NCBI RefSeq assembly: GCF_017313225.1
Contig: NZ_JAFLNE010000001.1
Coordinates: 496,001 to 560,000 of the forward strand
Reading direction: 5' to 3'
Length of the DNA stretch: 64,000 nt
From: Allomuricauda sp. CAU 1633
Lineage (GTDB): Bacteria > Bacteroidota > Bacteroidia > Flavobacteriales > Flavobacteriaceae
Part shown: positions 8,475 through 16,830 of the stretch, one piece after another
Layout: each line of letters begins with the position of its first letter
Position numbering within the stretch: the stretch's first letter is position 1
Made by a program: the position numbers and the translations under genes
Notes under the pieces: model-generated
Seen by the model: only the letters and a program-made list of their open reading frames with translations
Database searches by the model: none
What the model was told of the DNA's origin: nothing

Positions 8475-8897
8475 ATGACAAATCACATTACCACCAAATG
8501 GTTGGGCGAAATGGCCTTTGAAAGCAATAATCCTTCTGGACATACTTTGAGAATTGATGCAGGACCCGAAAGTGGTGGCTCAGGTGCTGGATTACGACCC
8601 AAAGCCTTAATGCTTTCCGCACTGGCCGGATGTTCTGGATTGGATGTAGCTTCGTTGATAAAGAAAATGAAACTGGAGGTAGATGATTTTTCCATTGAAA
8701 CCATTGCCAACCTTACCGATGAACACCCCAAATATTATGATTCTGTAACTGTGGAATACCACTTTACCGGTTCCAATCTCAAAGAGGATAAATTGCAAAA
8801 AGCGGTGGATTTATCTGTAGAAAAATATTGTGGTGTTATGGAAATGTTCAGACAGTTTGCCAAGTTGGAAATCAAGATTCTGTATCATCGTAAATGA
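8475..8897 (+). CDS. OsmC family protein
   Basis: A 140-residue OsmC/Ohr-fold protein, a family of cysteine-based peroxide reductases. Visible are GAGLRPKALMLSALAGCSGLDVASLI with the first conserved cysteine and VEKYCGVMEMF with the second. The start MTNHITTKW is chosen over one 33 nt upstream because it begins at the fold and leaves room for a promoter. Both cysteines being present supports an active peroxidase, substrate unknown. It is immediately followed by the GIY-YIG element. Confidence 0.88.
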   Translation: MTNHITTKWLGEMAFESNNPSGHTLRIDAGPESGGSGAGLRPKALMLSALAGCSGLDVASLIKKMKLEVDDFSIETIANLTDEHPKYYDSVTVEYHFTGSNLKEDKLQKAVDLSVEKYCGVMEMFRQFAKLEIKILYHRK

Positions 8898-8899
8898 TT

Positions 8900-8946
8900 C
8901 GTCACTTCGAGTGATTCTGATGCAATCAGAATTGTATCGAGAAGCG
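8900..8946 (+). repeat. Left 47-bp structured repeat flanking a GIY-YIG gene
   Basis: The outer arms are CGTCACTTCGAGTGA (8900-8914) and TTGTATCGAGAAGCG (8932-8946). The core ATTCTGAT (8914-8921) and ATCAGAAT (8925-8932) is a perfect 8-bp hairpin with a GCA loop. The reverse complement of the right-hand repeat (9247-9293) matches the outer arms at 13/15 and 12/15 positions while the palindromic core is quite different in sequence. Confidence 0.8.
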
Positions 8947-8954
8947 CCCATTAC

Positions 8955-9245
8955 ATGAAATTATCGTATGTCTATATTCTAAAGTGTTCTGATGGAACCT
9001 ATTATACAGGGGTAACCTCCAATCTTGAGAAAAGAATCGAAGAACATACTATCGGGAAGCATTCAACCAGTTATACTTTTGAAAGAAGACCTGTAGAATT
9101 GGTTTTTTATGCTAAGTTTACACAAATTGAATTGGCCATTCAAAAGGAAAAACAGATAAAAAAGTGGTCAAAAGCCAAAAAGGAAGCCCTCATAAACGGT
9201 CAATATGATGCGTTGCCCAATCTTGCCAAAAAGAAGTTTCAATAG
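8955..9245 (+). CDS. GIY-YIG nuclease family protein (short, UPF0213/YhbQ-like)
   Basis: A 96-residue single-domain GIY-YIG protein. YVYILKCSDGTYYTGVTSNLEKR shows the paired tyrosine motif (Y-V-Y ... Y-Y-T-G) and the catalytic arginine region; the later glutamate lies in AIQKEKQIKKW. The C-terminus is basic (NLAKKKFQ), fitting nucleic-acid binding. The ORF occupies nearly all the space between two 47-bp structured repeats. Such genes are often misannotated as excinuclease subunit C; there is no UvrC domain here. Confidence 0.88.
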   Translation: MKLSYVYILKCSDGTYYTGVTSNLEKRIEEHTIGKHSTSYTFERRPVELVFYAKFTQIELAIQKEKQIKKWSKAKKEALINGQYDALPNLAKKKFQ

Positions 9246-9246
9246 T

Positions 9247-9293
9247 CGGTTCTCGATACTTTTCGAGACAAGCTCGAAACACTCGAACTGACG
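9247..9293 (-). repeat. Right 47-bp structured repeat flanking a GIY-YIG gene
   Basis: Inverted partner of 8900-8946. Arms CGGTTCTCGATACTT and ACACTCGAACTGACG surround the palindromic core TTTCGAG (9261-9267) - ACAAG - CTCGAAA (9273-9279). Total length equals that of the left copy. The cores of both copies begin TTC and end GAA, with differing pairs between. Confidence 0.8.
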
Positions 9294-9312
9294 ATACCTA
9301 AAAACCAAGATT

Positions 9313-11001
9313 ATGCGTTGGACCATAAAACCCAAACCTACACAAGAAGCTGTTGACCAACTTTCAAAGGAATTGAATGTTGATGATTTGGTGTCGCACT
9401 TACTGCTGCAGCGCGGCATTACCAATTACGAGGAGGCCAAACACTTTTTTCGCCCAGAATTGGAACATCTGCACGACCCTTTTCTAATGAAAGGTATGCA
9501 AAAGGCTGTGGAGCGGATAGAATTGGCCATCGAAAATCAGGAAAATATTTTGGTGTATGGTGATTATGATGTGGACGGAACCACCTCGGTGGCTTTGATG
9601 GCTTCGTTCTTGCAGGAAAGCTACCCCAATGTGGCGACCTATATACCGGATAGGTACGAAGAAGGCTATGGCGTCTCTTTTCAGGGGATTGATTATGCCG
9701 AGGATAACGACATCTCTTTGATCATCGCTTTGGACTGCGGAATTAAGGCCATTGATAAAGTGGCATATGCTTCAGAAAAGAGCATTGATTTTATCATTTG
9801 CGACCACCATAGACCTGGCGATAATCTTCCCGAAGCGGTGGCCATTCTCGACCCAAAACAAGAAGATTGCTCATACCCCTATAAAGAACTCTGTGGTTGC
9901 GGGGTAGGGTTTAAATTGATTCAGGCGCTGGCTTCCCGAAAGGGAAAAACGGTGGAAGACCTAATTACGTATTTGGATTTAGTTGCAACGGCCATTGCAG
10001 CGGACATCGTGCCCATTACAGGGGAGAATCGAGTGCTGGCCCATTTTGGGCTGCAAGTCATCAATGCCAGTCCTAGAATTGGAATTCAAGCTTTAATTGA
10101 TCAAGTCAAAAAAAGAACGCTCACCATCACCGATGTGGTTTTTATCATTGCCCCTCGCATCAATGCTGCAGGTCGAATGAAACACGGACAACATGCTGTG
10201 GCCTTGTTGACGGAAACAGATTGGAATACTGCAAAACAATATGCCCAAGAGATAGAGTCTTTTAACGCAGAGCGAAGAAACTTGGATCAAGAAACCACGG
10301 AGGCCGCCTTGTTGCAGATTCAAGAAAACGCGGAAGAAAATCGGTTTACCTCGGTGGTTTATAATGAAAATTGGCATAAAGGTGTCATTGGGATTGTGGC
10401 CTCTCGCCTTACCGAAACCTATTACCGACCTACTCTGGTATTTACCAAGAGTGGGGATAAATTGTCTGCTTCAGCCCGATCTGTAAAAGGGTTTGATATT
10501 TACAATGCCTTGGAAGGCTGTTCCGATTGTATTGAGCAGTTTGGTGGACACATGTATGCTGCAGGACTTACCCTTTTGGAAGAACAGTACGAAACCTTCA
10601 AACAACAATTTGAAAAAGTGGTCGCAGAAACCATTGAACCCCATTTGTTGCAACCTGAAATTTCCATTGATGCCCAGTTGGATTTGAGTCAAATTACCCC
10701 AAAATTAATGCGCATTTTAAAACAGTTTGCCCCTTTCGGACCAGGGAACATGACCCCTGTTTTTATGGCCGAAGGAGTACAGGACACCGGCTATGCCAAA
10801 GGGGTGGGCGAGGATGAAAAACATTTGAAGGCATCCGTCTCACAAAATGGCTCAATGCCCATTGGTGCCATTGGATTTAATTTGGGAAATAAATTAAATC
10901 TGGTGACTGAAAAAAAACCTTTTGATGCCGTATTTTCGTTGGATGAAAATGAATGGAACGGAACGGTGAGCCTTCAACTGAAATTAAGAGACATTCGCTA
11001 G
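9313..11001 (+). CDS. recJ: Single-stranded-DNA-specific exonuclease RecJ
   Basis: A 5'-3' ssDNA exonuclease of recombination and mismatch or base-excision repair; 562 residues, normal length. The DHH-family motifs are DYDVDGT (84-90), ALDCGIK, CDHHRPGD (about 155-162) and the DHHA1 part with SASARSVKGFDIYNAL and FGGHMYAAGLTL. The C-terminal OB-like region holds QFAPFGPGNMTPVF. It starts 19 nt after the right structured repeat and ends 6 nt before the MFS gene, so the two are co-transcribed. Confidence 0.97.
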   Translation: MRWTIKPKPTQEAVDQLSKELNVDDLVSHLLLQRGITNYEEAKHFFRPELEHLHDPFLMKGMQKAVERIELAIENQENILVYGDYDVDGTTSVALMASFLQESYPNVATYIPDRYEEGYGVSFQGIDYAEDNDISLIIALDCGIKAIDKVAYASEKSIDFIICDHHRPGDNLPEAVAILDPKQEDCSYPYKELCGCGVGFKLIQALASRKGKTVEDLITYLDLVATAIAADIVPITGENRVLAHFGLQVINASPRIGIQALIDQVKKRTLTITDVVFIIAPRINAAGRMKHGQHAVALLTETDWNTAKQYAQEIESFNAERRNLDQETTEAALLQIQENAEENRFTSVVYNENWHKGVIGIVASRLTETYYRPTLVFTKSGDKLSASARSVKGFDIYNALEGCSDCIEQFGGHMYAAGLTLLEEQYETFKQQFEKVVAETIEPHLLQPEISIDAQLDLSQITPKLMRILKQFAPFGPGNMTPVFMAEGVQDTGYAKGVGEDEKHLKASVSQNGSMPIGAIGFNLGNKLNLVTEKKPFDAVFSLDENEWNGTVSLQLKLRDIR

Positions 11002-11007
11002 ACATTT

Positions 11008-12264
11008 ATGGATCCATACGCTGCACTCCGCTATAGGGAGTTCAACATTTTTTTGCTGGTACGCTTTGCCATGGTATTTGCTTGGTCCATGCAATTTATT
11101 GTGATTGAGTGGCAGGTGTATTCCTTGACCAAGGATCCTTTATCATTAGGTATTATTGGATTGATGGAAGTGATTCCGGCAGTTGGAATGGCTTTGTTTG
11201 CAGGCCACATTGTAGACCAAAAAGAGAAAAGAAACCTGTTGGTTACCTGTATTGCTGGGTTTTCTGTAATCAGTTTGGGTCTTTTTCTTTTGAGCTGGCC
11301 TGGCCTGGAAGACACTTGGGAATCAAGAACTATACTGTATTCCATTTATGCCTTGGTTTTCTTGGGAGGAATTGTACGCTCGTTTTTAGGCCCCACTATT
11401 TTTTCACTAATAGCTTTGATTGTTCCCAAAAAGATTTATCCGAATGCGGCCACATGGAGCAGTTCTACTTGGCAATTGGCCTCGGTTTTAGGACCGGCCT
11501 TAGCAGGATTTTCCATTAGTTGGATTGGTGTCCATTGGTCCATGTGTGTCATTTTTGGCTTCTCCTTGATGGCACTGTTATTTCTATTGCAGATACCCAG
11601 AAAGCCCATTATGAATCCCAAAATTGGTGAACCGGTGATGCAGAGCTTAAAGGATGGGTTACGGTTTGTCTTTAACAACAAAGCCATTTTTGGCGCTTTG
11701 ACGTTGGATATGGTTGCGGTTCTCTTTGGAGGTGCCGTTGCACTTTTGCCAGTGTATGCCCAGGACATTTTGCATGTAGGGGCAGAAGGATTTGGAATTT
11801 TACGAGCAGCTCCGGCCGTAGGGGCATCCATTACCATGTTGGGGTCTACGCGGTTCCCATTGCATAAAAATGCAGGTAAAAAGCTGCTGATGGCGGTGTT
11901 TGCCTTTGGAATTTGTATCATCGTGTTTGGACTTTCGGAACTTTTCTGGCTGTCTGTTGCTGCCTTGTTCCTGAGTGGAGCGGTGGATGGTGTTTCCATG
12001 ATCATCAGACAGACCATTCTGCAATTAAAGACCCCGGACAACATGAGAGGTCGGGTAGCTTCTGTAAACTCTATGTTTGTGGGGTCTTCCAATGAGTTGG
12101 GGGCATTTGAGAGTGGTTTGACGGCAAAACTTATGGGAACGGTAACAGCGGTGGTTTTTGGTGGATGTATGACCTTACTCACAGCAGGTGCAACAGCCAT
12201 TGCTTCACCTACCTTTAGAAAATTGGATCTTCAAAAGGATATTGATGAGCATGAAAAAGATTAG
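11008..12264 (+). CDS. MFS transporter
   Basis: A 418-residue permease with about 12 hydrophobic segments. It resembles the EntS-like / DHA3-type subgroup: AGHIVDQKEKRNLL follows TM2 and LKTPDNMRGRVASVNSMF lies in the second half. The substrate cannot be named. It follows recJ by 6 nt and its stop overlaps the convergent lpxH stop by 4 nt (12261-12264). Confidence 0.9.
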   Translation: MDPYAALRYREFNIFLLVRFAMVFAWSMQFIVIEWQVYSLTKDPLSLGIIGLMEVIPAVGMALFAGHIVDQKEKRNLLVTCIAGFSVISLGLFLLSWPGLEDTWESRTILYSIYALVFLGGIVRSFLGPTIFSLIALIVPKKIYPNAATWSSSTWQLASVLGPALAGFSISWIGVHWSMCVIFGFSLMALLFLLQIPRKPIMNPKIGEPVMQSLKDGLRFVFNNKAIFGALTLDMVAVLFGGAVALLPVYAQDILHVGAEGFGILRAAPAVGASITMLGSTRFPLHKNAGKKLLMAVFAFGICIIVFGLSELFWLSVAALFLSGAVDGVSMIIRQTILQLKTPDNMRGRVASVNSMFVGSSNELGAFESGLTAKLMGTVTAVVFGGCMTLLTAGATAIASPTFRKLDLQKDIDEHEKD

Positions 12265-13028
12265 TCTTCCAACTTTTCCAAAGTCAATTTTTCACCATCA
12301 AAAACGGCATAGGTAAAATAACTGATCCAATCCCCTAAGTTAGTGTAGACTGATTTTTCACTGAGTTGGATTTCCATGGGAAGATGTCGGTGGCCAAAAA
12401 TGAAATGGTCGTAATGCTGTTGTTCCAGCTTTCGCTTTGCGTAGAGAATGAGCCACTCCTTATCCTCGCCCAAGAAAGTAGCATCGGCTTCACCAGAAAT
12501 AATCCGGTTGTTCACGGAAAGATGTTGTCCCAACCGAACCCCTAAATCGGGATGCAACCATTTAAAGAACCATTTCGCTACAGGATTGGTAAAGACTTTT
12601 TTCATGCGTTTAAAGCCCTTATCGTGCGGACCCAATCCATCGCCATGTCCAATAAAAAAGGAGGTGTCATTGATTAAAAACTGTTGTGGTTTGTGGTACA
12701 CTGGGATGTTGAACTCTTCTTCGAAATACCCGTTCATCCATAGATCATGGTTGCCTACAAAATAAGTGATTTGGATACCCATATCCGAAAGCTCGGCCAA
12801 TTTGCCCAACGTTCGCGTAAAACCTTTGGGGACCACGGTTTTGTATTCGAACCAAAAATCGAAAAGGTCACCCATCAAAAAAATGGCATGGGCATCGTGT
12901 TTAATGCTGTCCAGCCAGTCCACAAACTTTTTTTCTCGGGGCAGACTGTCCTTTCTGGTAGGTGCCCCTAAGTGGTTATCGCTGGCGAAATAGACTTTCT
13001 TACCTTTTGGAAGGGTAATGTTTTTCAT
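12261..13028 (-). CDS. lpxH: UDP-2,3-diacylglucosamine diphosphatase (LpxH-type metallophosphatase)
   Basis: Calcineurin-like phosphatase that hydrolyses UDP-2,3-diacylglucosamine to lipid X in lipid A synthesis, at the inner membrane surface. The full metal motif set is present: SDNHLG (D-x-H), GDLFDFWFE, GNHDLWM, IGHGDGLG and FGHRHLP. 255 residues. It is the last gene of a minus-strand unit after a crotonase gene and a 30-codon ORF whose stop directly abuts this ATG (13026-13028). Confidence 0.93.
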   Translation of the reverse strand: MKNITLPKGKKVYFASDNHLGAPTRKDSLPREKKFVDWLDSIKHDAHAIFLMGDLFDFWFEYKTVVPKGFTRTLGKLAELSDMGIQITYFVGNHDLWMNGYFEEEFNIPVYHKPQQFLINDTSFFIGHGDGLGPHDKGFKRMKKVFTNPVAKWFFKWLHPDLGVRLGQHLSVNNRIISGEADATFLGEDKEWLILYAKRKLEQQHYDHFIFGHRHLPMEIQLSEKSVYTNLGDWISYFTYAVFDGEKLTLEKLED

Positions 13029-13121
13029 TTATTTTTTAAAACGTCTGTTGCTTCTTATTCGGTTGAATACGTAAATAACAATCACAAAGAGAGCCAATAT
13101 GGGGAACAAAAAATCAGTCAT
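13029..13121 (-). CDS. Putative 30-residue membrane peptide upstream of lpxH
   Basis: ATG at 13119-13121, TAA at 13029-13031. The peptide starts MTDFLFPILALFVIVIYVFN and ends with a basic tail RIRSNRRFKK: one transmembrane helix with positive-inside charge. It starts 8 nt after the crotonase stop and ends with zero spacing to the lpxH ATG, so it would be translated in the same operon and could couple lpxH translation. It is too short to search by eye; the spacing and charge pattern are the evidence. Confidence 0.5.
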   Translation of the reverse strand: MTDFLFPILALFVIVIYVFNRIRSNRRFKK

Positions 13122-13129
13122 AATTTCTT

Positions 13130-13897
13130 TTATTTTTTAAATTTTTCCAAGGCTGCCTTGGTTTCTGCAGATAGGGCCAATTTACCTGAAGCTTCTGCGC
13201 GTTCGGCCAACAATTGGTCCCAATGGTCAGTACCTTCCCAGAGAATTCGTTTCATTTCAGCTAATGCATTGGGATTGTAGGAAGCCAAGCGCTGCGCATG
13301 AAACTCTAATTCTTTGTCCATTTCTGATATGGAATCGAACACCTTGGCAAACAATCCTTTTTCTTTGGCCCAATAGGCATTTTTCCATTCGGTTGGAGAT
13401 AAGGAGAGCTCTGCCAGAGCAGCTTTTCCCATTTTCCGTTCTACAGCTGGGGCAATGACAAAAGGGCCTATTCCGATGGAAATCTCCGATAATTTGATGG
13501 CGGCGTCCACAGTGGCATATACATAGTCACAGGCAGCGGCCAATCCAACCCCACCACCAACGGTTTTGCCCTGAACACGCCCGATAATTGGTTTGTGACA
13601 TTTACGCATGGCATTGATGACATTTGCGAATCCACTGAAAAAGGTTTTTCCTTCCTCCAAATTTGAAATGGCCACAAGCTCATCAAAAGAAGCCCCGGCA
13701 CAGAAGGCACGGTCGCCTTCGGATTTTAATACAATCAAGGAAACCGAATCATTATCCGAGAGTTTGGAAAATTCGTTGGCCAATCGCTCTAAAAGTTCAG
13801 AAACAAAAGAGTTACTGGCAGGATGACCAAATTCTACGGTGGCAACTCCGTTGTCGATTTTCGTATATAGACTTCCGTTGGGTCTGTCTGTTGACAT
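13130..13897 (-). CDS. Enoyl-CoA hydratase/isomerase family protein (crotonase fold)
   Basis: A 255-residue crotonase-superfamily protein. CAGASFDELVAI carries the oxyanion-hole segment and VQGKTVGGGVGLAAACDYVYA the second. The C-terminal LASYNPNALAEMKRILWEG is usual. Substrate and exact reaction are not fixed by sequence. The ATG at 13895-13897 is chosen over a TTG two codons upstream. First gene of the unit crotonase - 30-aa ORF - lpxH. Confidence 0.88.
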   Translation of the reverse strand: MSTDRPNGSLYTKIDNGVATVEFGHPASNSFVSELLERLANEFSKLSDNDSVSLIVLKSEGDRAFCAGASFDELVAISNLEEGKTFFSGFANVINAMRKCHKPIIGRVQGKTVGGGVGLAAACDYVYATVDAAIKLSEISIGIGPFVIAPAVERKMGKAALAELSLSPTEWKNAYWAKEKGLFAKVFDSISEMDKELEFHAQRLASYNPNALAEMKRILWEGTDHWDQLLAERAEASGKLALSAETKAALEKFKK

Positions 13898-13926
13898 TCT
13901 CAATAATCAATTTACAATTTTTCAAA

Positions 13927-13956
13927 TGTCTGACTTCTGATATCAGATGTCTGACT
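13927..13956. repeat. Palindrome framed by a 9-bp direct repeat
   Basis: TGTCTGACT (13927-13935), the perfect palindrome TCTGATATCAGA (13936-13947), then TGTCTGACT again (13948-13956), with no spacer. It lies between the MATE gene stop and the crotonase gene start, both on the minus strand. Confidence 0.6.
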
Positions 13957-13964
13957 ATGCTAAA

Positions 13965-15299
13965 TTAAGCGTTTTGAACCAAGGGCCTGAACTTTTGCCT
14001 AAATTTCCAGACCAAGGCAAAGCCACGAATCATCATCCAGACCACAAAGGCAATCCAAATAGCATAAAAGCCCCAACCTAAAAACTTACCTAAATATAAG
14101 ACAGGAATAAATCCCAAGAACGTAGCCGAAAGCAGCACATTCCGCAAATATTTCATCTCACCTAACCCTTTAAAAAGCCCATCAAAAATAAAGGCAATGG
14201 TATTCATGGGAAGTCCAATAATTACAATGTAGAAAATACCATAAAAGGTTTGGAGCACGATTTCTTCATTGGAAAAAATTTGACCGATGGGCCTATAGAA
14301 GATGAACCCGGAGAGCATCAAAACCACACTCACCACCATGCCATACTTGAAAATGGTCTTGGCCAATTTCCAAAGCCCGTCATAATCTGATGCACCCAAA
14401 AGCTTGCCCCCCATGCTGTTTCCAGCTGCCGAATAACCATCAATAAAAAAGGCAGCAAAGAGCCAAAGGTTTATGGCAATGGTATGGGCGCCTATAAAAC
14501 GATCCCCTAGAATTGTAGCTTCCCTGACCGCAAGCATTAAAGCGGCATTTAGGGCTGCGGTACGGACAAACAAATTCAAACTCATCACCACCAACCGTTT
14601 TATTTCGGTATTGAGCGGAAATGTCAGCTTCATGCTGATTTCAGTCTTTTTTAGCAGCAGTATCAGGGCCAAAACAGCCATGATACCTTGTGCTATTAAA
14701 CTGGCCCAGGCAGCACCTTCCAAATACATAGCGGGTATGTACCCATCTACTCCGTAGACCAGGATAAAATCGAGGAAAATGTTCAGCCCTGCTCCAATCA
14801 TGGCAATCAACATGGGATAAAATGTGTTCTGTAGCCCCCTGAATATGCCAAAGATGGCAAAGGTGAAGAGCGTTAAGGGAAAGCCCCAAACCCGAATGGA
14901 ATAATACGAAATGCAATACTCCAAAATTTTTCCCGAGGCCTCAAAAAGTTTAAAAATATCTTCAACAACAAAAATGGTGGAGACCAAGATGACGACACTC
15001 AACAGAATATTGAAAAAAATGGCCTGGGCAGGCAGGTTTTTTACTTCATCCAGTTTTCCTGCACCCAAATATTGTGAAATGATGGCGGAGATGGCACTTC
15101 GGGTCTGGCCCAGTACCCAAATGAGCATGGACAAAAAGGATCCCACAATACCGGCCGCCGCCAAAGATTCCAAGCCATCCTCGGGAATATTGCCCACAAT
15201 GGCTGTGTCTGTAATGGAGAGCAGGGGTTCTGCAATTCCTGAAATGGTAGCGGGAATGGCAAGACGATTGATACTTTTAAAATTTACATGTGTGCTCAA
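13965..15299 (-). CDS. MATE family efflux transporter
   Basis: A 444-residue Na+/H+-coupled multidrug exporter with 12 predicted TM segments. The N-terminal IPATISGIAEPLLSITDTAIVG and the mid motif MLIWVLGQTRSAISAIISQYLGAG are family-typical. The only start that keeps the N-terminal helix is a TTG (15297-15299); an in-frame TAA lies five codons upstream and the next internal Met is far downstream. Substrate unknown. Confidence 0.92.
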   Translation of the reverse strand: MSTHVNFKSINRLAIPATISGIAEPLLSITDTAIVGNIPEDGLESLAAAGIVGSFLSMLIWVLGQTRSAISAIISQYLGAGKLDEVKNLPAQAIFFNILLSVVILVSTIFVVEDIFKLFEASGKILEYCISYYSIRVWGFPLTLFTFAIFGIFRGLQNTFYPMLIAMIGAGLNIFLDFILVYGVDGYIPAMYLEGAAWASLIAQGIMAVLALILLLKKTEISMKLTFPLNTEIKRLVVMSLNLFVRTAALNAALMLAVREATILGDRFIGAHTIAINLWLFAAFFIDGYSAAGNSMGGKLLGASDYDGLWKLAKTIFKYGMVVSVVLMLSGFIFYRPIGQIFSNEEIVLQTFYGIFYIVIIGLPMNTIAFIFDGLFKGLGEMKYLRNVLLSATFLGFIPVLYLGKFLGWGFYAIWIAFVVWMMIRGFALVWKFRQKFRPLVQNA

Positions 15300-15311
15300 A
15301 TCGGCGGCAAG

Positions 15312-15812
15312 TTACAGCACTAATTCATAACAATGAAAAGGATGTTCGCTTTGTTTGGGAAAGAAGATGTCGCCCAGTTTTTGGTAGCCTCGTTGCTCGT
15401 AAAATCGTTGGTTTCTGTGATTTTGGGAGAAGGTATCCAACCGAACCGATACAAATCCATGTTCCTTGGAATAGTTTTCGGCAAAATCCATGAGTTGCTG
15501 AGCCATTCCTTTCCCCTGATGGGCAGGATCCACAGAAAGACGATGGATATAGGTACTATTTCCATTTGGCGTCAACCATTCAATAGGAACATATTCCTCG
15601 TCCATATAGGCTGAAATGACGATGGTCCCCAGAACAGAGCCGTTCCTTTCAATGACATACAGTTCATCCCGTTCCACATCCTGTACAAATGCAGCTTCGG
15701 AAGGATAATGTTCATTCCATTGAAAAATTCCGTTTTCCTGCATTTTTTTGGCGCAGGCCTTGGTGATATTCAGGATATCCGTTATTTCAGATATCTTTGC
15801 ATGCCTGATCAT
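15312..15812 (-). CDS. GNAT family N-acetyltransferase
   Basis: A 166-residue acetyl-CoA-dependent transferase. Motif A reads LSVDPAHQGKGMAQQLMDFAE (Q-x-G-x-G/A acetyl-CoA loop) and motif B includes NHRNQRFYEQRGYQKLG. Substrate unknown. Its stop lies 12 nt from the MATE gene start on the same strand, so they may be one transcript. Confidence 0.9.
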   Translation of the reverse strand: MIRHAKISEITDILNITKACAKKMQENGIFQWNEHYPSEAAFVQDVERDELYVIERNGSVLGTIVISAYMDEEYVPIEWLTPNGNSTYIHRLSVDPAHQGKGMAQQLMDFAENYSKEHGFVSVRLDTFSQNHRNQRFYEQRGYQKLGDIFFPKQSEHPFHCYELVL

Positions 15813-15865
15813 GGTTTCATTTCAATTAAGTTGTAAATTTAGGGTTTAATCTCAATCACCAAATA

Positions 15866-16663
15866 ATGAACAATATACTCGTACCTATTGGAACTTCACC
15901 AAATTCATCAAGCACATTGCAATACGCTATCGACTTTGCATCAAACTTTGGCGCCAAAGTTTTTGTGATGGATGTGTTTTCGGTCACCACCGCAGTGGGG
16001 AGTTTGGCCAATGTTGAGGAAAAAGTGGCCAAAAGTAGTAAGGAGCACTTGAAAGAGGTGATTGACCAAGTGGATACCAAGGGGGTTGAAATTAAAATGG
16101 CCACCTACAACGGTGATATTGTGGATGGGTTGAAAGACATCAACAAGGAATTGGGGATAGACCTGATTATTATCGCACCAAGAAGTAACGAAATCCAGGA
16201 AGAACTTTATTTGGGGAACACTTCGGGTCGAATTATTAAACAAACCAACATTCCCACCTTGATTGTTCCAAAAGGCACCAAGTTTAAACCCATAAAAAAA
16301 ATATTGACTGCGTTTGGTTCTGGAATTTTAAAGCGAAGCAGCATTCTAAATCCATTGATAGGGATTAAAAATAAGTTCAGGGCAGAAGTAAGCTTACTTT
16401 TGGTAAAACGGCCGGGATATTCAGAGGATGATTTGAAAGTGAACACGGCGCTCATGGATTTGAGCAAGCAATTGACCATCACCGAAAATGGAACTACCTA
16501 TTTGGGAGTAATGGAACATTTTCAAAATGCACAGCCGGATATGTTGTGTGTTTTTAGAAGAAAACGGGGATTCTTTAAGAAGTTATGGGAAAAAAATACC
16601 ATACCCAAGTCTGAGTTTTTTGTGCCCATTCCTGTTTTGGTGTTGAGCGTTAAAAAAGACTAA
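15866..16663 (+). CDS. Universal stress protein family protein
   Basis: A 265-residue protein with an N-terminal UspA domain (NNILVPIGTSPNSSSTLQYA at 2-21; IIIAPRSNEIQEELYLGNTSGRI with the ATP-loop-like G-x-S-G pattern). The second half is a degenerate Usp-like domain (IKKILTAFGSGILKRSSIL). Two-domain Usp proteins of this length are common in Bacteroidota. Probable stress or starvation role; exact function unknown. Confidence 0.85.
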   Translation: MNNILVPIGTSPNSSSTLQYAIDFASNFGAKVFVMDVFSVTTAVGSLANVEEKVAKSSKEHLKEVIDQVDTKGVEIKMATYNGDIVDGLKDINKELGIDLIIIAPRSNEIQEELYLGNTSGRIIKQTNIPTLIVPKGTKFKPIKKILTAFGSGILKRSSILNPLIGIKNKFRAEVSLLLVKRPGYSEDDLKVNTALMDLSKQLTITENGTTYLGVMEHFQNAQPDMLCVFRRKRGFFKKLWEKNTIPKSEFFVPIPVLVLSVKKD

Positions 16664-16677
16664 GCAGGGGCGCAATT

Positions 16678-16709
16678 TTTGATAGTTTCAGAAAAAAGTA
16701 GTTCCTTTG
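16678..16709 (+). promoter_or_regulatory. Putative promoter of tRNA-Ala
   Basis: TTTG-like box ending at G16681, 20-nt spacer, then TTCCTTTG at 16702-16709 (one mismatch to TAnnTTTG). A start about 7 nt downstream would give a 5' leader of only a few nt before the tRNA at 16721. Confidence 0.5.
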
Positions 16710-16720
16710 CGCTCTCTTAC

Positions 16721-16794
16721 GGGGGATTAGCTCAGTTGGCTAGAGCGCTTGCCTGGCAGGCAAGAGGCCACCGGTTCGAATCCGGTATTCTCCA
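16721..16794 (+). tRNA. tRNA-Ala (anticodon GGC)
   Basis: A 74-nt cloverleaf. Acceptor GGGGGAU pairs with AUUCUCC including the G3-U70 pair that identifies alanine tRNA. The D arm is GCUC/GAGC; the anticodon stem is CUUGC/GCAAG with loop CUGGCAG (anticodon GGC); the T arm is ACCGG-UUCGAAU-CCGGU; the discriminator is A73. CCA is not encoded. A partial copy of its 3' part lies at 17079-17137. Confidence 0.97.
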
Positions 16795-16804
16795 CAGAAA
16801 ACAG

Positions 16805-16830
16805 AAGCACCTCACTGGGGTGCTTTTTTT
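16805..16830 (+). terminator. Intrinsic terminator of tRNA-Ala
   Basis: AAGCACC and GGTGCTT form the stem, followed by TTTTTT up to 16830. The GIY-YIG start codon begins at the very next base. Confidence 0.85.

Larger units (their letters stand above)
8900..9293 (+). mobile_element. Putative minimal element: GIY-YIG nuclease between inverted structured repeats
   Basis: A 394-bp unit made of a 47-bp repeat, a GIY-YIG ORF that starts 8 nt after it, and an inverted 47-bp repeat that begins 1 nt after the ORF stop codon. This compact design recalls REP elements with their RAYT transposases, but with a different nuclease fold. Mobility is inferred only; no target duplication is identifiable without an empty site. 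Confidence 0.55.

Noticed and set aside
8955-9245. Excinuclease UvrC fragment
   Set aside because: Only the GIY-YIG domain is present, with no UvrB-binding or RNase-H-like domain; it is a complete small nuclease.
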